64,000 bases of DNA, from positions 40,112,360 through 40,176,359 of the forward strand of contig CM065295.1 of assembly GCA_032871835.1 (NCBI GenBank), read 5' to 3'. How positions within the stretch are numbered: position 1 is the first letter of the stretch; the number at the start of each line of letters is the position of its first letter. The notes under the pieces were generated by a model. That model worked only from the letters and a program-made list of their open reading frames with translations, was not told the origin of the DNA and did no database searches. The stretch comes from Dipteronia dyeriana. Lineage: Eukaryota; Streptophyta; Magnoliopsida; Sapindales; Sapindaceae. Of this stretch, positions 11,627 through 23,599 are shown in pieces. The translations under genes and the position numbers were made by a program.

Positions 11627-13462
11627 ATGGAATCATCTAATGTGGTCATAGATGATTGTAGGCCTAAAGTTAGTAACCATGATGAGGAGATTAGTGTGAT
11701 TGATGATACTCCATTGTTGAGGATTGATGAGCTTTCTAGTGATAAAAAATCTAAGCTTGATAAAAAGATCACTCAGTCTCTTGATAGAGATCCTACTTTT
11801 GACTCTAAGGAACCCGCTCCTTGGGTTAGGCAACTCCATAACAAGAGTGACATTCTTGGAAATGTGAATGAAGGTGTGAGGACTAGACATCAATTAGCAA
11901 ATAAAATTAGTTACACATGTTACACCTCTCAAATTGAACCCAAAAAGGTAGATGAAGCTTTAAGTGATGAGTTTTGGGTTCTTGCTATGCAAGAAAAGCT
12001 GAACCAATTTGAAAGAAATGAGGTTTGGACTCTAGTTCTTAGGCCTAATAACACTAATGTGATAGGCACCAAGTGGGTTTATAGGAACAAATCAGATAAG
12101 AATGGCAACATTGTGCGGAACAAAGCTAGACTTGTTGCACAAGGATACTCTCAAATTGAGGGTATCGACTTTGAGGAGACTTTTGCTCCTATTGCCCGAT
12201 TAGAGTCCATTAGGCTTCTCTTATCCATATCGTGTGTTCACAAGTTTAAGTTGTATCAAATGGATGTTAAGAGTGCATTCCTAAATGGCTTCTTACAAGA
12301 GGAGGTGTTTGTTGAGCAACCTAAGGGGTTTGAGGATCCACACCACCCCAATCATGTTTATCGCCTTAAGAAGGCACTATATGGGTTGAAACAAGCACCG
12401 AGGGCTTGGTATGAGCTCCTCACTCTTTATCTTGTTGACAATGGCTATTCTAGAGGTAGTATTGACAAGACTTTGTTCATCAAGTGCACTAAAGATGAGT
12501 TATTCATAACTCAAATTTATATTGATGACATTGTTTTTGGTTCTACCAACAACTTGAAAGTTCAACAATTTATTGATGTCATGACTCATGAGTTTGAAAT
12601 GAGCATGGTTGGTGAACTCAATTACTTCCTAGGCTTACAAATCAAGCAAATGCATGATGGGATCTTCATATCCCAAGCTAAGTATGCCAAGAACCTAGTG
12701 AAGAAGTTTGGCCTTGAGAATGCCAAGCATTGTGACACACCAATGAGTACCACTTTGAAACTTAGCAAGGATGCTAGTGGAAAAGGTGTGGATCAAAGTC
12801 TATATCGTGGCATGATAGAGATCTTGCTATACTTGACTGCTAGTATGCCCGATATAGCTTTTAATGTTGGTGTGTGTGCTAGGTACCAAGCCAATGCCAA
12901 GGAATCCCATCTCTCATCTGTGAAGAGAATCATTCGATATGTGAATGGGACATCCAACTATGGGATATGGTACTCTTTTGACACTAATGCTAGTTTAGTT
13001 GGCTTTAGTGAAGCAGATTGGGCAGGTAATTATGATGATAGGAAGAGTACATCGGGCAGTTGCTTCTTCCTAGGGAACAATCTTGTGTCATGGTTTTACA
13101 AGAAGCAAAATTCTATCTTATTATCCACAGCCGAGGCTGAGTATATAGCTGATGGGAGTGCTTGCACACAACTCCTTTGGATGAAGCAAATGCTTGTGGA
13201 TTATGGCTTTGAGCAAGGTACTCTAACCCTTTATTGTGATAACATGAGTGCCATCAATATTTCAAAAACTCTTGTCCAATATTCTAGAACCAAGCATATT
13301 GACATTAGACATCATTTCATTAGGGAGCTAGTTGAACGCAAATGCATTGCACTTGAGCATGTGGGCGCAAATGATCACCTAGCGGATTTGCTTACAAAAC
13401 CATTAGATTCAACTAAGTTTAAATCTCTTAGTAGGTCTATTGAGATTTGTCATATGCATTGA
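11627..13462 (+). CDS. pol: Element B reverse transcriptase and RNase H, long open frame
   Basis: 611 codons open, the longest intact frame in the window. It is the C-terminal third of a copia polyprotein. The ATG ([10 protein letters not shown]) is simply the first Met after a TGA in the same frame, so it is probably not a natural start. RT motifs: [38 protein letters not shown] and catalytic [10 protein letters not shown] near residue 305. RNase [10 protein letters not shown] near residue 465, where A has FSDADWAGN. The Asp-to-Glu change falls on the motif holding a catalytic Asp, so RNase H may be impaired. It ends [13 protein letters not shown] ([12 protein letters not shown]). The rest of element B is broken, so expression is unlikely. 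Confidence 0.85.
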   Translation: MESSNVVIDDCRPKVSNHDEEISVIDDTPLLRIDELSSDKKSKLDKKITQSLDRDPTFDSKEPAPWVRQLHNKSDILGNVNEGVRTRHQLANKISYTCYTSQIEPKKVDEALSDEFWVLAMQEKLNQFERNEVWTLVLRPNNTNVIGTKWVYRNKSDKNGNIVRNKARLVAQGYSQIEGIDFEETFAPIARLESIRLLLSISCVHKFKLYQMDVKSAFLNGFLQEEVFVEQPKGFEDPHHPNHVYRLKKALYGLKQAPRAWYELLTLYLVDNGYSRGSIDKTLFIKCTKDELFITQIYIDDIVFGSTNNLKVQQFIDVMTHEFEMSMVGELNYFLGLQIKQMHDGIFISQAKYAKNLVKKFGLENAKHCDTPMSTTLKLSKDASGKGVDQSLYRGMIEILLYLTASMPDIAFNVGVCARYQANAKESHLSSVKRIIRYVNGTSNYGIWYSFDTNASLVGFSEADWAGNYDDRKSTSGSCFFLGNNLVSWFYKKQNSILLSTAEAEYIADGSACTQLLWMKQMLVDYGFEQGTLTLYCDNMSAINISKTLVQYSRTKHIDIRHHFIRELVERKCIALEHVGANDHLADLLTKPLDSTKFKSLSRSIEICHMH

Positions 13463-14675
13463 AGGGTTTTGGTGGTTGACCCCATATGGGGAGCTCAAGC
13501 AAAGAGAGCGAACTTGCATTTTAATAAGCAAATAATTGTTCAATTTTATGCTCTCTAATTAATTGCTTGAGTATCTAGGTTGCATATATTATTATATGTC
13601 TTTTTATTCAATAAGTGTGTTTTTGCCTTATTTGAAATGCATGTCTCATTTGTGTTCAAACATGTGTTTTTAGACTAGGAAATTTGATTGGGAAGTACAT
13701 TTGATTGACCCAAAGTTTATCTCCATGTTATGAAAACTTGATCTTGACATGCTTAAAGTGATATGCATGATGACTTTACTGAAAGCTTACAAAATGATTG
13801 CCAATATGTGTGCAAGTGACTTTTGAGACTTTATTCAATAAGGATATTGTATCCATTCAAGGATTTCACAATCCAATAGCCTCTCTCTTTACTTATTGAA
13901 CAAGGCTACTATCATACGTGCATCTTGCCCGGAAAAATCTAATAGGGCGCAATAGTCGCTCATGTCTTGTTCAACTTGTAAAGTTTGATAGTTGCTCTTA
14001 TGTTTTTTTGTTGAACTATATTCTGTTTTCCATTGTCAATTTGGTGCAAATTGGTTTGACTTCTCTTGGAACCTCATGTGCTATTTTCCTTTGCCAAATA
14101 CCATGCTTTTGGAAGTTGGTGTTGCATGTACTTCATTCAAGGCAATCTTTCACACATGTTCCAATCAATAAAACTTCCATGAATTTCTCTCTCTTAATTA
14201 ACCTGTATAAAGTTGTTGTATATGATGATGCACTTACATTGCAGATATCTCTCTTTGCTACAGCATCCCAGTTGGGGAATACTCATTTGCCTATCTTGTG
14301 ACAGAAAGGAGGAGTAGTGTTGGATTTAGGGGGAGTTAATATTGGCATGTTTAAAGGGAGTTTGACCTATTATGAGGGAGTTAACCTATTTAGGGGGAGC
14401 ATTTCCTTGGTGCATTGTTGATTGCATGTTACTTGTTTCTATTTCGTGCAAATTGCACTTGTTTTTATTTATCTTGATCCCTCTCATACATTTGTCTTGG
14501 AAAGTGTAGTTCTTTGTTTTGTAGAGATGATCATTCTACAAGAGATGAAAGATTTGAAGATTTAGCTTTAGGTATCTCTTGTAACATAGAATGGTTGTTT
14601 TGTTGACCTCTTGTTGTTTCTTGTTGTTTGTTGTGAGGATACCTTGTGAGTGAGTGGTTTTGTCACGAAATAGCC
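13463..14675 (+). other. Element B 3' region, no convincing gene
   Basis: 1.2 kb between pol and the polypurine tract. SIRE-type elements often carry an envelope-like frame here. The only frame of note (13918-14301, 127 codons) is hydrophobic but has no recognisable domain, and its counterpart is absent from A. Several polypurine runs of the form TAGGGGGAG occur (about 14326 and 14391) before the tract next to the LTR. Confidence 0.6.
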
Positions 14676-14687
14676 AAATGGGGAGAT
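14676..14687 (+). promoter_or_regulatory. Polypurine tract of element B
   Basis: AAATGGGGAGAT lies immediately before the 3' LTR start TGTAAG. This is the expected plus-strand primer of a retrotransposon. Element A lacks it. Confidence 0.75.
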
Positions 14688-16215
14688 TGTAAGTTCCTCG
14701 GTTTTTGATTGGCTTATTTCGTTGATAACCACACTTTGGGATCAATATTGTAAGGGTAGTTTAGGGCTTCATTGTTCCTAACCAAGCTCAAGCATCAAAG
14801 GTAAAATCACTTGCTTAACTTCATTGAAGAGATTTAGTGCACACACTCACACTCATGCATTCTATTTTAATTATCTTGCTTGCATGCTTATTTTCCATTT
14901 TGAGTGTCTTGTTTGTATTAATTTTTTATTTGAGTGTGAATGTATGTTTGTGCCTTAGAAAGAGGATTTTTCCTCTTTACCATGGTCAAGATCATTCTAC
15001 GTGCAGTGCCCCCACCGCGGCCTGTACAACGGTGTTTGGCAGAGGATGCACGTTGTGTCTACCGCAGTCTGTACGTGTTGCCTACGCCGCGACCTCTCAA
15101 GCAGAGTTTCACAGAGGATGTATGCTGTCCAGACCGCGGTCTGTGCACGCTGCATGCACAGCGGCCTATAGAGCGGCGTTTTCCAGACGATAAACCGCTC
15201 TTTGTGCCGTGGTCTGGACACTTGCCTAGACCGCGGTACAACCAGCGGTCCTGACGTGTTTTGGTTACGTTTTGCCAAAAACGACGCAGTTTCACTTTAG
15301 GCTTCATATATATACATCATCTTCTTCCCAATTTGTTTTGAGAGCTTCAAAACCTAATTTTAAGAGTGAGAAAAGGTTCTTTAGAGAGAGAAGCTCCAAG
15401 AAGGCATTTTTACTTAACCATCCTTAAAATCCAAAGCATCAAGCATCTTTCAAGCATGGATTTCTTGTGTGTTCGTGACTAGGTATTCTCTACATGTTCT
15501 AAACTTTATGTTTTCATTACTAAGACATGTATACCTAGGGTTTTAGTCTTTATTGCATATTAATTGCTTGCTTGGTTGTTTAATTGCTTTTATGACATGC
15601 TTGTGTGTTGATTGTTGGTTGAGATTCATTAATTTATGATAGCTAGAATTTAGGACGATTTTACCGTTCTAGCTAATTCTTCTTGCCTTTGCATTTAGAA
15701 CATTGATATCTAGGGTTTGCTTTAATTGTCATTATTAATCCTAGATAAGCATGAATGTATTGACCTAGCATTTTTGCATATTGAGTATTTTTGCATATTC
15801 ACTTAGGTTGCCATTATCTCTTCATTGTTGTTTTAGCTTGTGACTATGTGGTTAGTGCATAAGGCTAGTGATCCAAAATCGCTATTAAGGCCCGTTGGGT
15901 AGAGTGGAAGGGTTAGAAACTGGAGGGTTAGACGGGAGGTCAACATAGGTTGTAAACTTTTACTCAATAATGGATTTTGAGGATCGAGGGTGGCGCTCTA
16001 AATAGCCCGTGGTTTTTCCCATTTGGAGGGTTTCCACGTATATTTTCCGTGTTGTTATTGCTTTATGTTTGTTGTCATTTAATTGAGCATTTAAGTAGAA
16101 TGGGGTTGAATTGTTAATATTGATTAATTCGCAAAATTGGTAATCTATAGAATTAAAACCAATTCACCCATCCCCCCTCTCTAGGTTATAGACACATACT
16201 TTCTAGGGAATTTCA
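14688..16215 (+). mobile_element. 3' LTR of copia element B
   Basis: 1528 bp, TGTAAG to TTTCA. Compared with the 5' copy, the GC-rich part (about 14990-15290) differs at many sites, often C/T or G/A. By contrast a block corresponding to about 7395-7945 looks identical. The next sequence is the tail of an unrelated LTR (16216-16324), so B's right end sits inside that LTR. Confidence 0.85.
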
Positions 16216-16320
16216 TTCAACCAAGTTAGGTGCCTAAGGTACCAACCTCGGCCATCGCCTACCTGGTGGTGGTCTCGAGGGTGTTAGCCGGAATTTCTCA
16301 CCTCGAACAACTTTTCCGTT

Positions 16321-16324
<4 letters not shown>
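16216..16324 (+). mobile_element. Truncated 3' end of an LTR related to the 16519-18331 solo LTR
   Basis: The words GTCTCGAGGGTGTTAG, TTTCTCACCT and CGTTAACA occur here and, slightly changed, at 18266-18331. There they form the end of a complete solo LTR. Only the last 109 bp survive; the rest was replaced by element B. Confidence 0.7.
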
Positions 16325-16357
<33 letters not shown>

Positions 16358-16513
16358 AATTATTTATTTATAATTTAAAAGTTTAATTTTGATTAATTCA
16401 TTTTTTGATATGTTTTTTTTGAATTAATTTTGGATGTGTTACTTTTGTTTAATTTAAAAATTACAATACAAAAATTACATTGGTTAATTATGTAATCAAT
16501 TTTGGTAATAGCA
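16325..16513. other. AT-rich spacer with (TA)n tract
   Basis: Starts with about 15 TA units (16325-16354), then AT-rich sequence with no gene. Its last bases AATTT (16514-16518) are the left target duplication of the next solo LTR. Confidence 0.6.
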
Positions 16514-16958
16514 AATTTTGGTTAGGGTCCAAAGAAGAATTTTTCACCTTCCAGCCTTCAAGCAGGGGTCCAAATCCGGGTCTACGTAGCAAGGTATCGA
16601 GGTCCTCTAGGTCAAGGTACCTTACGACCCCGCAGAAGCAGGGCGAGGTAATCAACACCTTCTCAACACCTTGCATGCATTCAGGATCTCCAATTAAAGC
16701 CCGTTACCCCGCAGTGAATCCTGCATAATTAGGTTGTGCTCCATGATAAAGCTCGGCGTAGCTCAACCAAGCTCCATGGGAAGACCAACAACATCGACTA
16801 GCTCCTCTGGGGACCCCACCAGTGTATTGGAACCTGGGATACCTCGCCCTCAAGAAATATCAAGTGTCACCTCATGTAGCCTCTATAAAGTACCTCTCCG
16901 AAGAAACATAAAAAATTAGAGCTCTCCTTCAAACAGCGTAAGAAGAAAGGGTTGACCC

Positions 16959-17110
16959 TCATTAATGAGGTCAAACCATATTAATGGAGATAGTCAACCA
17001 TATTAATGAGGTCAAACCGTATTAATGGAGATAGTCAACCATATTAATAAGGTCAAAGAATATTAATGGAGATAGTCAACCATATTAATGAGATGATCAA
17101 TGCTATTAAT
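16959..17110 (+). repeat. Tandem repeat of about 41 bp in the LTR
   Basis: Three to four copies of a unit containing ATTAATGAGGTCAAACC and ATTAATGGAGATAGTCAACC, upstream of the TATA box. Such repeats in U3 often act as enhancers. That role is inferred. Confidence 0.75.
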
Positions 17111-17375
17111 GAGAGAATATTCAACTCTTTAATGGCCACCAATAGTAAAAGAGTCCAAAGAGGAAACAAATACCTTTGCCTCTAAGATATCCTCCACAAT
17201 TGATTATTGGGAGTCAACTACAACAGAAAATCCCACATATCAAGGAAGAAAGAGTCCGAAGAGGAAACAAACACATATTCTCCAAGATATTAGATACAAT
17301 CCGATCAATTACATTATAAGGAAAGAAGAACAATTCAAGACTCCTGGACTTGCGCGCCAAGGTAGTTACACCATG

Positions 17376-17383
17376 TATAAATA
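17376..17383 (+). promoter_or_regulatory. TATA box of the solo LTR
   Basis: TATAAATA, the plant consensus, lies about 260 bases downstream of the 41-bp tandem repeats. Confidence 0.6.
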
Positions 17384-18336
17384 CACTTATAATAGCATAG
17401 ATTAGCAAGGTCATCTGAGAACAGACATACCATCTATAATCCTAAAAACGACCAGCCCTAGGCTAGTCTACATGCTTCGTTTAAAGTTATCTCTACATCG
17501 TCATTATATGTGTACCTTTACCAGGATTATACCGGTATCGGTTAACACTCGATCATTGTTGTAAGCTCTCCGGAGCACCATGGTTGTATTTTTCTCCATT
17601 GTTGTAAGCTCCCCTGAGCAATCTTTGATATATACATAAGGAAGGGTATTCCTCCTTCCACTGGATACTGCCTTGGGGATTTTCAGCATGTGATCATTCG
17701 TGATGCTTTTTCCTCTTTAGTCATTCCACCTCCCTCTACATAAGACTTGTCTTTCTCTTATTTATCTCTTGTATTATGCATGCATATATGAGTGCAAGCT
17801 AGATTCCTACCTCGTTGGACCTAGCGCTCTTATCCTGCCATCTACATACCAAAGTCGCATATCAAGATGAGAAGAAACCACCCAGACTAGCTTAAAGTGA
17901 GTCGATGAACCCTCATGCATCCTCTCTATGGAAGAAATCAAGATATTCGACACTAGAGCTAGATAAGCCCACCTTCTTACTTGCTATCTAGCCCGGGGAA
18001 CTACAGGAAGGAATCAGGCTCCAGAACCGGGCTCTAGGTAACAGGATGGGCTCCGACCCCGACCGAGGACCAGGAACAAGATCAACCCCTTCATACCAGC
18101 AAGAGAACCTTAAGCTCCCTTCATCTCTTACAAACCACGAAGCTCGGCAGGTGGGATGACTCCACTCCTACCTACCGTGAAGCCCGATGAGTGGGATGAC
18201 TCGTCTCCTACCTACCGCTCCATACTTCATATTCATACAAGATCTCTCCAAGGTACAAGGTCCACCTCCGTGGTAGTGGTCTCGAGGGTGTTAGTTGTAA
18301 TTCCTCACCTTGAGCGAATTTTCGGTTAACAAATTT

Positions 18337-18794
18337 GTTTATAGTTGTAATAATATTAAACAAAATGTCAAAATTGATAATTCAATTTTTGATAGTTTTC
18401 GGTTAACCTACCAAATGTGTTTTTTCCGTTTTCATTTTCAAAATACAGTTTTCAGTATATGCTACCAGACTTGTATTCAGAATTCAAAACTGAAACCAAA
18501 AACACTGTTTTCGTTATCATTTTTATTTTTGAAAAACAACAACTGAAAAACGCTTACAGGACGGGCCCTTATGTTTTTCAAATCTTTCACTTTTAACACT
18601 GGTTTTGTTTTTCATATATTTTTTTATTTTTTGAAAATAAAATAAAAAAACGGTTAACGAACGCGTTTTCAAAATCATTTTTGAAAAATAAAAACCACAA
18701 TGGACTGAAAAACTATTGTAGGATGGGCCATAGGGATTTCAGAGATATTTTGGGTATTTTTGGGCAGATGTGATCAAAAAATGAAAACAAAGAA
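18337..18794. other. Noncoding spacer with a diverged duplicated unit
   Basis: No gene. Two related segments end in CTGAAAAACGCTTACAGGAC (about 18544) and CTGAAAAACTATTGTAGGAT (about 18705), followed by GGGCC. This suggests a diverged dimer of roughly 160 bp, perhaps an old non-autonomous element. Confidence 0.4.
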
Positions 18795-18799
18795 TTTAG

Positions 18800-21286
18800 T
18801 GTTAGGATTATGCTCGATAGCAAAAGTATAATATTGTAATTAACAATCTTTTCATATGAATAAAGTGATTTATAGTTTAACAAATCTTATATCATTTATA
18901 ATTTAATTATTATAATTGTCAAAAGTAAATAATCATAAGGTCAAAAGATTATGAGAAAAGAAGAATTGTTCATACATCTAGATATGTATAAGGTAGACAC
19001 AATTCTTTAGTTAGTCTTGAATAATATTCACAACTTAAAGATAGAAGGTTGGGCGCCTTTATCTTGTCAAAGTTGTAGATTCTTTTGCTAGCATTTGAGT
19101 GGGATCAAATGTATTATGATGAGTCTAAAATCATCAAAGTGTGGTGCCTTTGAGCAAAATAATCTAGTGCACTGGGTGCATTCAATAGGATCAAAATGAA
19201 ATACTTTATCTAGAACGGTCAATGGATACAAGTTTTCATTTGAAGACAATCGGAGAGTCTATCTCAATCCTAAGATAAATGATGGACTTATGGTTGCAAA
19301 TGTTATCATTTGAGCTATAAATGAGTACGATTATATAGCATAGTCTATCCTTGATAGTTTGGTGGTATTCATTTGTTAATCGATAGAGGACTTCATTTAT
19401 AGACATAGACATCGTGGCTTCATTTATTGAATGAGAGTAGAATACCATCATATGGATGTTTTGAGGTATTGGATATTAAACCTTAACGCTAAGTTTTAAA
19501 TAGTGTCTATTGAAACATGGCTTCTGGACAAGTCAAAATATTCAAGTTCAAAATGTAGTCATATGAGTAAATATGGTAACTTGGAGAGCTATAGGCGGTC
19601 TATAAGCTCTTGGCGATTACTGGTATTCTTCACGAGGATACACTTTCTCCAATAAGGTTGTCTAGGGTAAGAATGAGTAACATCAACTTATTCTATCTTT
19701 ATTTAAGAGTTCAATTTTAGTTCTTTAGCGGAATGAACTAAAATTAATTAGATCGGACCTAAGTGAATCATTTGTTGATTGTGATTGGGTTGTGTCTATT
19801 GGAGCTTAAATTTAGATAGCCCGCCAAGATCCCCAATCCACACGAACTTGCATGGATCACTTAATATATTCCACCGGACCAATAGGGGTCCATCTAGAAT
19901 TATATTAAGGCATGTGAACTTGTTTCTTTTTGTGAGAATAGGTCTAGTTCACATGTGGACTTTTTATTAAGGTCCAACGGATTTAATAAAATAAGAAAAG
20001 TAATATATGGTCTTTATATTAAGGTATGGGCGGCAAAGGCTATTAATAATAGCTTTAATATATTATTTTTTATTTTATTATTTAATTAAATGGGAATTAA
20101 TTAATTTGTTGATTAATTATTTATTTAATTAAAAGTCAAAATCTTTTCCTAGTAGGAGATGGTCTCCTAAAACTATACTATTGTTGGTAGTATAGTTAAT
20201 GTTAAAGACTATATTTGATAAGTAGATAAATAAAATAAGTTATTTATCTAATCAAATTAGGAAGTCTTTAATATGGTTACAAATACACTATTGAGTTGGA
20301 TTAGGAGTCTTGGTGTAGGAAAGAATTCTTTTTGGAAAAGGATTCTTTTTGGAAAAGGATTCTTGGTCACCAAGTAAAACCACTTAGTGGTAGAATTCTT
20401 ATTTGAAAAGGATTCATAACCACCAAGTTAATCTACCTAAGGATAGGATTCTTGTCCATCAAGTAATCCTTCTTAGGAAAGATTGAACTCTCCTAATCTA
20501 TATCAAAGACCAAAAATTCAGCCAACAACATATGGTTATCGGAGTAGTTAGATTTCTTTTTAGATAAGGACTCTTAACTACCAAATAAATCCACCTAAGG
20601 AAAGGATTCTTGACAACCAAGTAAATCCTTCTTAGGAAAGGATTTATGAACCTATATATATGTGAAGAATTTCGGTCATGACTAAGGAACATTAGAGGTG
20701 AATTTCGGCCAAGCTCTATTTTTCTTAGTGAAGAATTTGACCATCATAGGATTTTGAGGGAGAAAAATCTGATTTTACTCTAGACAAAATTCAATCATCT
20801 CTAAGCAATAGTGTGTGAATTCGGCCAAGTAGAGAAAAAAGGGGAACGTTTTTGTTTTTGATAGTATACTAATATCCTTTACACCAAAAGGGTTTTGTGT
20901 ACAACATCGAATCAAGGTTCACGCGAGTTTCAATCAAACTGATTGATAATTCACAAGTGACCTGACGTTCTTGGATTTTTCTCTTGGAGGATATTTTGTA
21001 ACTAACAAAGAAAAGTTTTTTCTTTGTCTCCATCCTCAGGAATACAATTTAAAGAAAGGGAGCCCACACTCCTAGGTGATTCACGTTCGTGATTGGATTG
21101 GAAGATCTTGCGGAATCGGCGCTTGTTCAATCGTCACGCGAAAAAAGTACGATACTTTTTTATACATCAATTAATCTAGGGTTAAGGTTATCGTTGCATA
21201 CAAGAGAAATTTTTTTATTTATACGCAAACCCTAATTTCACTTTTATCACACTTCCGTTGCGTTTTCTAAACCGTTTTTCCCTACA
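18800..21286 (+). mobile_element. Probable solo LTR, 2487 bp, imperfect target duplication
   Basis: Starts TGTTAGGATTATGC and ends CCCTACA. Flanks are TTTAG (18795-18799) and TTTAA (21287-21291), four of five bases equal. The sequence outside reads on smoothly from one side to the other. A TATA-like block is near 20653. The last 120 bases (ACACTTCCGTTGCGTTTTCT, then CCCTACA) look like the U5 end of plant copia LTRs. No coding frame of note. Confidence 0.6.
20314..20650 (+). repeat. Irregular repeats with GGAAAAGGATTCTT
   Basis: Six or more copies of a module with GGAAAGGATTCTT followed by ACCAAGTAA and CTTAGG words, upstream of the TATA-like block in the LTR. Noncoding. Confidence 0.6.
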
Positions 21287-21291
21287 TTTAA

Positions 21292-21807
21292 AGTGTTGGC
21301 CCTAAACCCTATCTCAAACGCAATGTTTTTGTGCTTTTAGAATTGGGCTAGTTGGGTCACCAAAATATCAAAACATAATTGGGCCAATTGGGCCGTTTTT
21401 GCCGCATTTGCAATTAGTGGTCAACAACTCAGTTGGGCTCTTAGCGAATTGGTCAACATCAAATTTAGGCCAACTGGGCAACTATTCCAATCTTCCATCC
21501 TTAAGGACAAGGATGTTTTCAAGGAAAAGGGAATATCAGGATATGGGAATGAGCTACTATAAAGGGTCATTATGTTTGATGTTTGGCCTCTAGGCCGTCA
21601 GCGAATTAAATAATCAACTTCCCAGCTATTATTGTGTGTTTGATGTAGGGAACCAATTTCCATGTGTCCATGATAATTAATGTGTGTTTTAGTGTAGCGA
21701 AACAATGCTCATATGGTTTTTTCCTAATTGGTGTGAGTCAGTTATAGGTAATTATTTTCCAGAAGTCCTATTATGTCTAGAGTTCTCATTGTAGCTGAAT
21801 ACTATTG
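21292..21807. other. Spacer, possibly left half of a copia LTR split by the gypsy element
   Basis: No gene found. From about 21630 the sequence may continue across the gypsy insertion into 26962-27048. The joined text ends CTCTAACA before a CT-rich leader and the copia remnant at 27250. That would make it an old 5' LTR; weak evidence. Confidence 0.3.
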
Positions 21808-21812
21808 TTCAT

Positions 21813-22182
21813 TGATAAGGTAATTTTTAGAAAACAAGAAGCAACAGAAGAGAGAAGAGAAACATCGAAAGAATGAGGCAATTTTACTCATTTAATCTCT
21901 TTTAAATTAACTCATTTCAGACTATAGAGTCTGATACAATGGCTAAATCACTAATAACAATCAGTGCCACAAATAGAAAATATTGCCTAAAGAAAAGGAA
22001 CTACTAGCTGGAGAACAACCGCACTAACAGCTCCACTTATTCAAAACTGACTAATTATTTAAATTGACTAACAGAACCACTATCAGCCAAGACCAAGTCT
22101 TATGAGACAATTCTTCTTCTACACGTGCATAGTTGAACTCATATTTGCATGGTTGCATGGCTTGGGTAACGGTATAATATCA
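21813..22182 (-). mobile_element. 3' LTR of the gypsy element
   Basis: 370 bp. On the minus strand it starts TGATATTATACC and ends CCTTATCA. It aligns along its full length with 26583-26956 with scattered differences. Confidence 0.9.
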
Positions 22183-22198
22183 TTCCCCACCGCCTGAA
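22183..22198 (-). promoter_or_regulatory. Polypurine tract of the gypsy element
   Basis: The minus strand reads CAGGCGGTGGGGAA directly before the 3' LTR start TGATATT, the expected plus-strand primer. Confidence 0.75.
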
Positions 22199-22245
22199 GA
22201 ATCCTTGTCCTCAAGGATGATGTCCAGATAAGTCTTTGAAAATCA

Positions 22246-23498
22246 CTACTGGTTCTCCCATGTTGCATCCTCGGACGGCGCCCCTACCCACTTCACCTGT
22301 ATTTCAATTTTGGACAGATAATTCCCTTTTTTAATGACTCGTCTATCTAAAATCACTTTCGGTTGAGGAATTATTGTTGACGAATCGGATAATGGTGGCA
22401 ATTGAGGAGAGACTTGAGGAATTGGTCCCAAATGCTTTCGTAGCAGACTTACATGAAAGACATTATGGATTTGTGATCCATCAGGCAAATCTAACTGATA
22501 CGCGACTGGTCTGAATTTCTCCACAATCAAGAGGGGCCCGAAGTACCTAGGAGAGATCTTTAGAGAACTTCGGAAGGCTACCAAATTTTGACGATACAGT
22601 TCTAACTTCAAGTAGACGTGGTCTCCAACCAAGAATGAAACTTCACGACGGTGACGATCAGCCTAAATTTTCATACAATTACGAGCCTGTGATAGATTTT
22701 GGCGTAAGTCCAGCAAAATAGAGTCTCTGTCACAGAGGTATTCATCAACAGCCTGCACCTATGAGGTACCTGGAACATACGAAATCAAGCTAGGTGATGT
22801 TATCCCATAAACCATTTCAAAGGGAGTTATTTTGGTAGCAGCATAGACGGACGTGTTATAGCTGAATTCAACTCAAGGAATCCACTCGACCCATTTACAT
22901 GGATGATTTCCTACAAAACAACGAAGATATTGTTCTATGGTCCGGTTCACGACTTCAGTCTATCCGTCTGTTTGCGGATCACAACTTGAACTCATTTATA
23001 GGTTATGTCTTGGAGCCGAAAGAGAGTCTACCAAAAGTTACTGACAAAGATCTTGTCTCGATCGCTTACGATCGAAGTAGAAATTCCGTGAAGTCGTACA
23101 ATTTCATAAATGAAGGTCTTGGCAATTGTGACGGCAGTGTATGGATGTTTCATGGGAATGAAATGGGCGTACTTGGACAATCTATCCACCACCACCATTA
23201 AAACCGTGAATCCATTTGAGGATGGAAGTCCCTCTATAAAATCCATAGACACGTCCTGCCATATTCAATCCGGTACTGGAAGTGGTTGAAGCAATCTGGG
23301 TGGCTTCATGTAATATGTTTTATTTTTTTGACAAACATCACAAATCTGTAAATGCTGCTTAACTGTTCGGCTCATATTCAACCAAAAAAAGGAGCGTTTG
23401 ACCCGAGCCAAGGTTTTGTGGAAGCCGAAGTGGCCACCAATTGGAGATGAATGGAAATCAACTAAAATTAGAGGAATTAGAGTTAAGGCAGAACTCAA
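22246..23498 (-). pseudogene. pol: Gypsy integrase with C-terminal chromodomain, broken
   Basis: From the right: zinc domain GGHFGFHKTLARVKRSFFW with ICDVCQKNK (23498-23265). Next comes the catalytic core [20 protein letters not shown] and IVSDRDKIF (23252-23028). Further on, DPQTDG*TEVVNRTIEQYL (about 22980-22930) has a TAG for Gln but keeps the catalytic Glu. The last open part (22632-22246) holds the integrase C-terminal domain (YFGPLLIVEKF) and a chromodomain (VILDRRVIKKG, then IQVKWVGAPSEDATWE) that ends early at a TAG. In chromoviruses this domain steers insertion to marked chromatin. Confidence 0.85.
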
Positions 23499-23599
23499 GT
23501 AAATTCGGTTGAGTTTGAACCAAACACCATCTCTAAAAGTATACTATTGAGAGGAGTTCTTGTCAAACAAGGAAAAGTAGAATAAATCATGTTGCACTT

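Larger units (their letters stand above)
16519..18331 (+). mobile_element. Solo LTR, 1813 bp, target duplication AATTT
   Basis: Begins TGGTTAGGG, ends GGTTAACA, and is flanked by AATTT at 16514-16518 and 18332-18336. No primer site or internal coding follows, so this is a solo LTR left by recombination between two LTRs. A TATA box TATAAATA at 17376-17383 in GTATAAATACAC gives a plus orientation. Superfamily is uncertain; the length and terminal sequence suggest Ty3-gypsy. Confidence 0.8.

Noticed and set aside
11627..13462. Independent RT gene starting at MESSNVV
   Set aside because: It is continuous in frame with integrase except for stops at 11366 and 11618, so the ATG is not a natural start.
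13918..14301. Envelope-like frame of element B
   Set aside because: Hydrophobic, but no signal peptide, coiled coil or counterpart in element A, and poor codon use. Not strong enough to call env.
18800..21286. Complete LTR element instead of solo LTR
   Set aside because: No primer site, no gag-pol sense and no second LTR within the interval. The imperfect duplication supports a single LTR.
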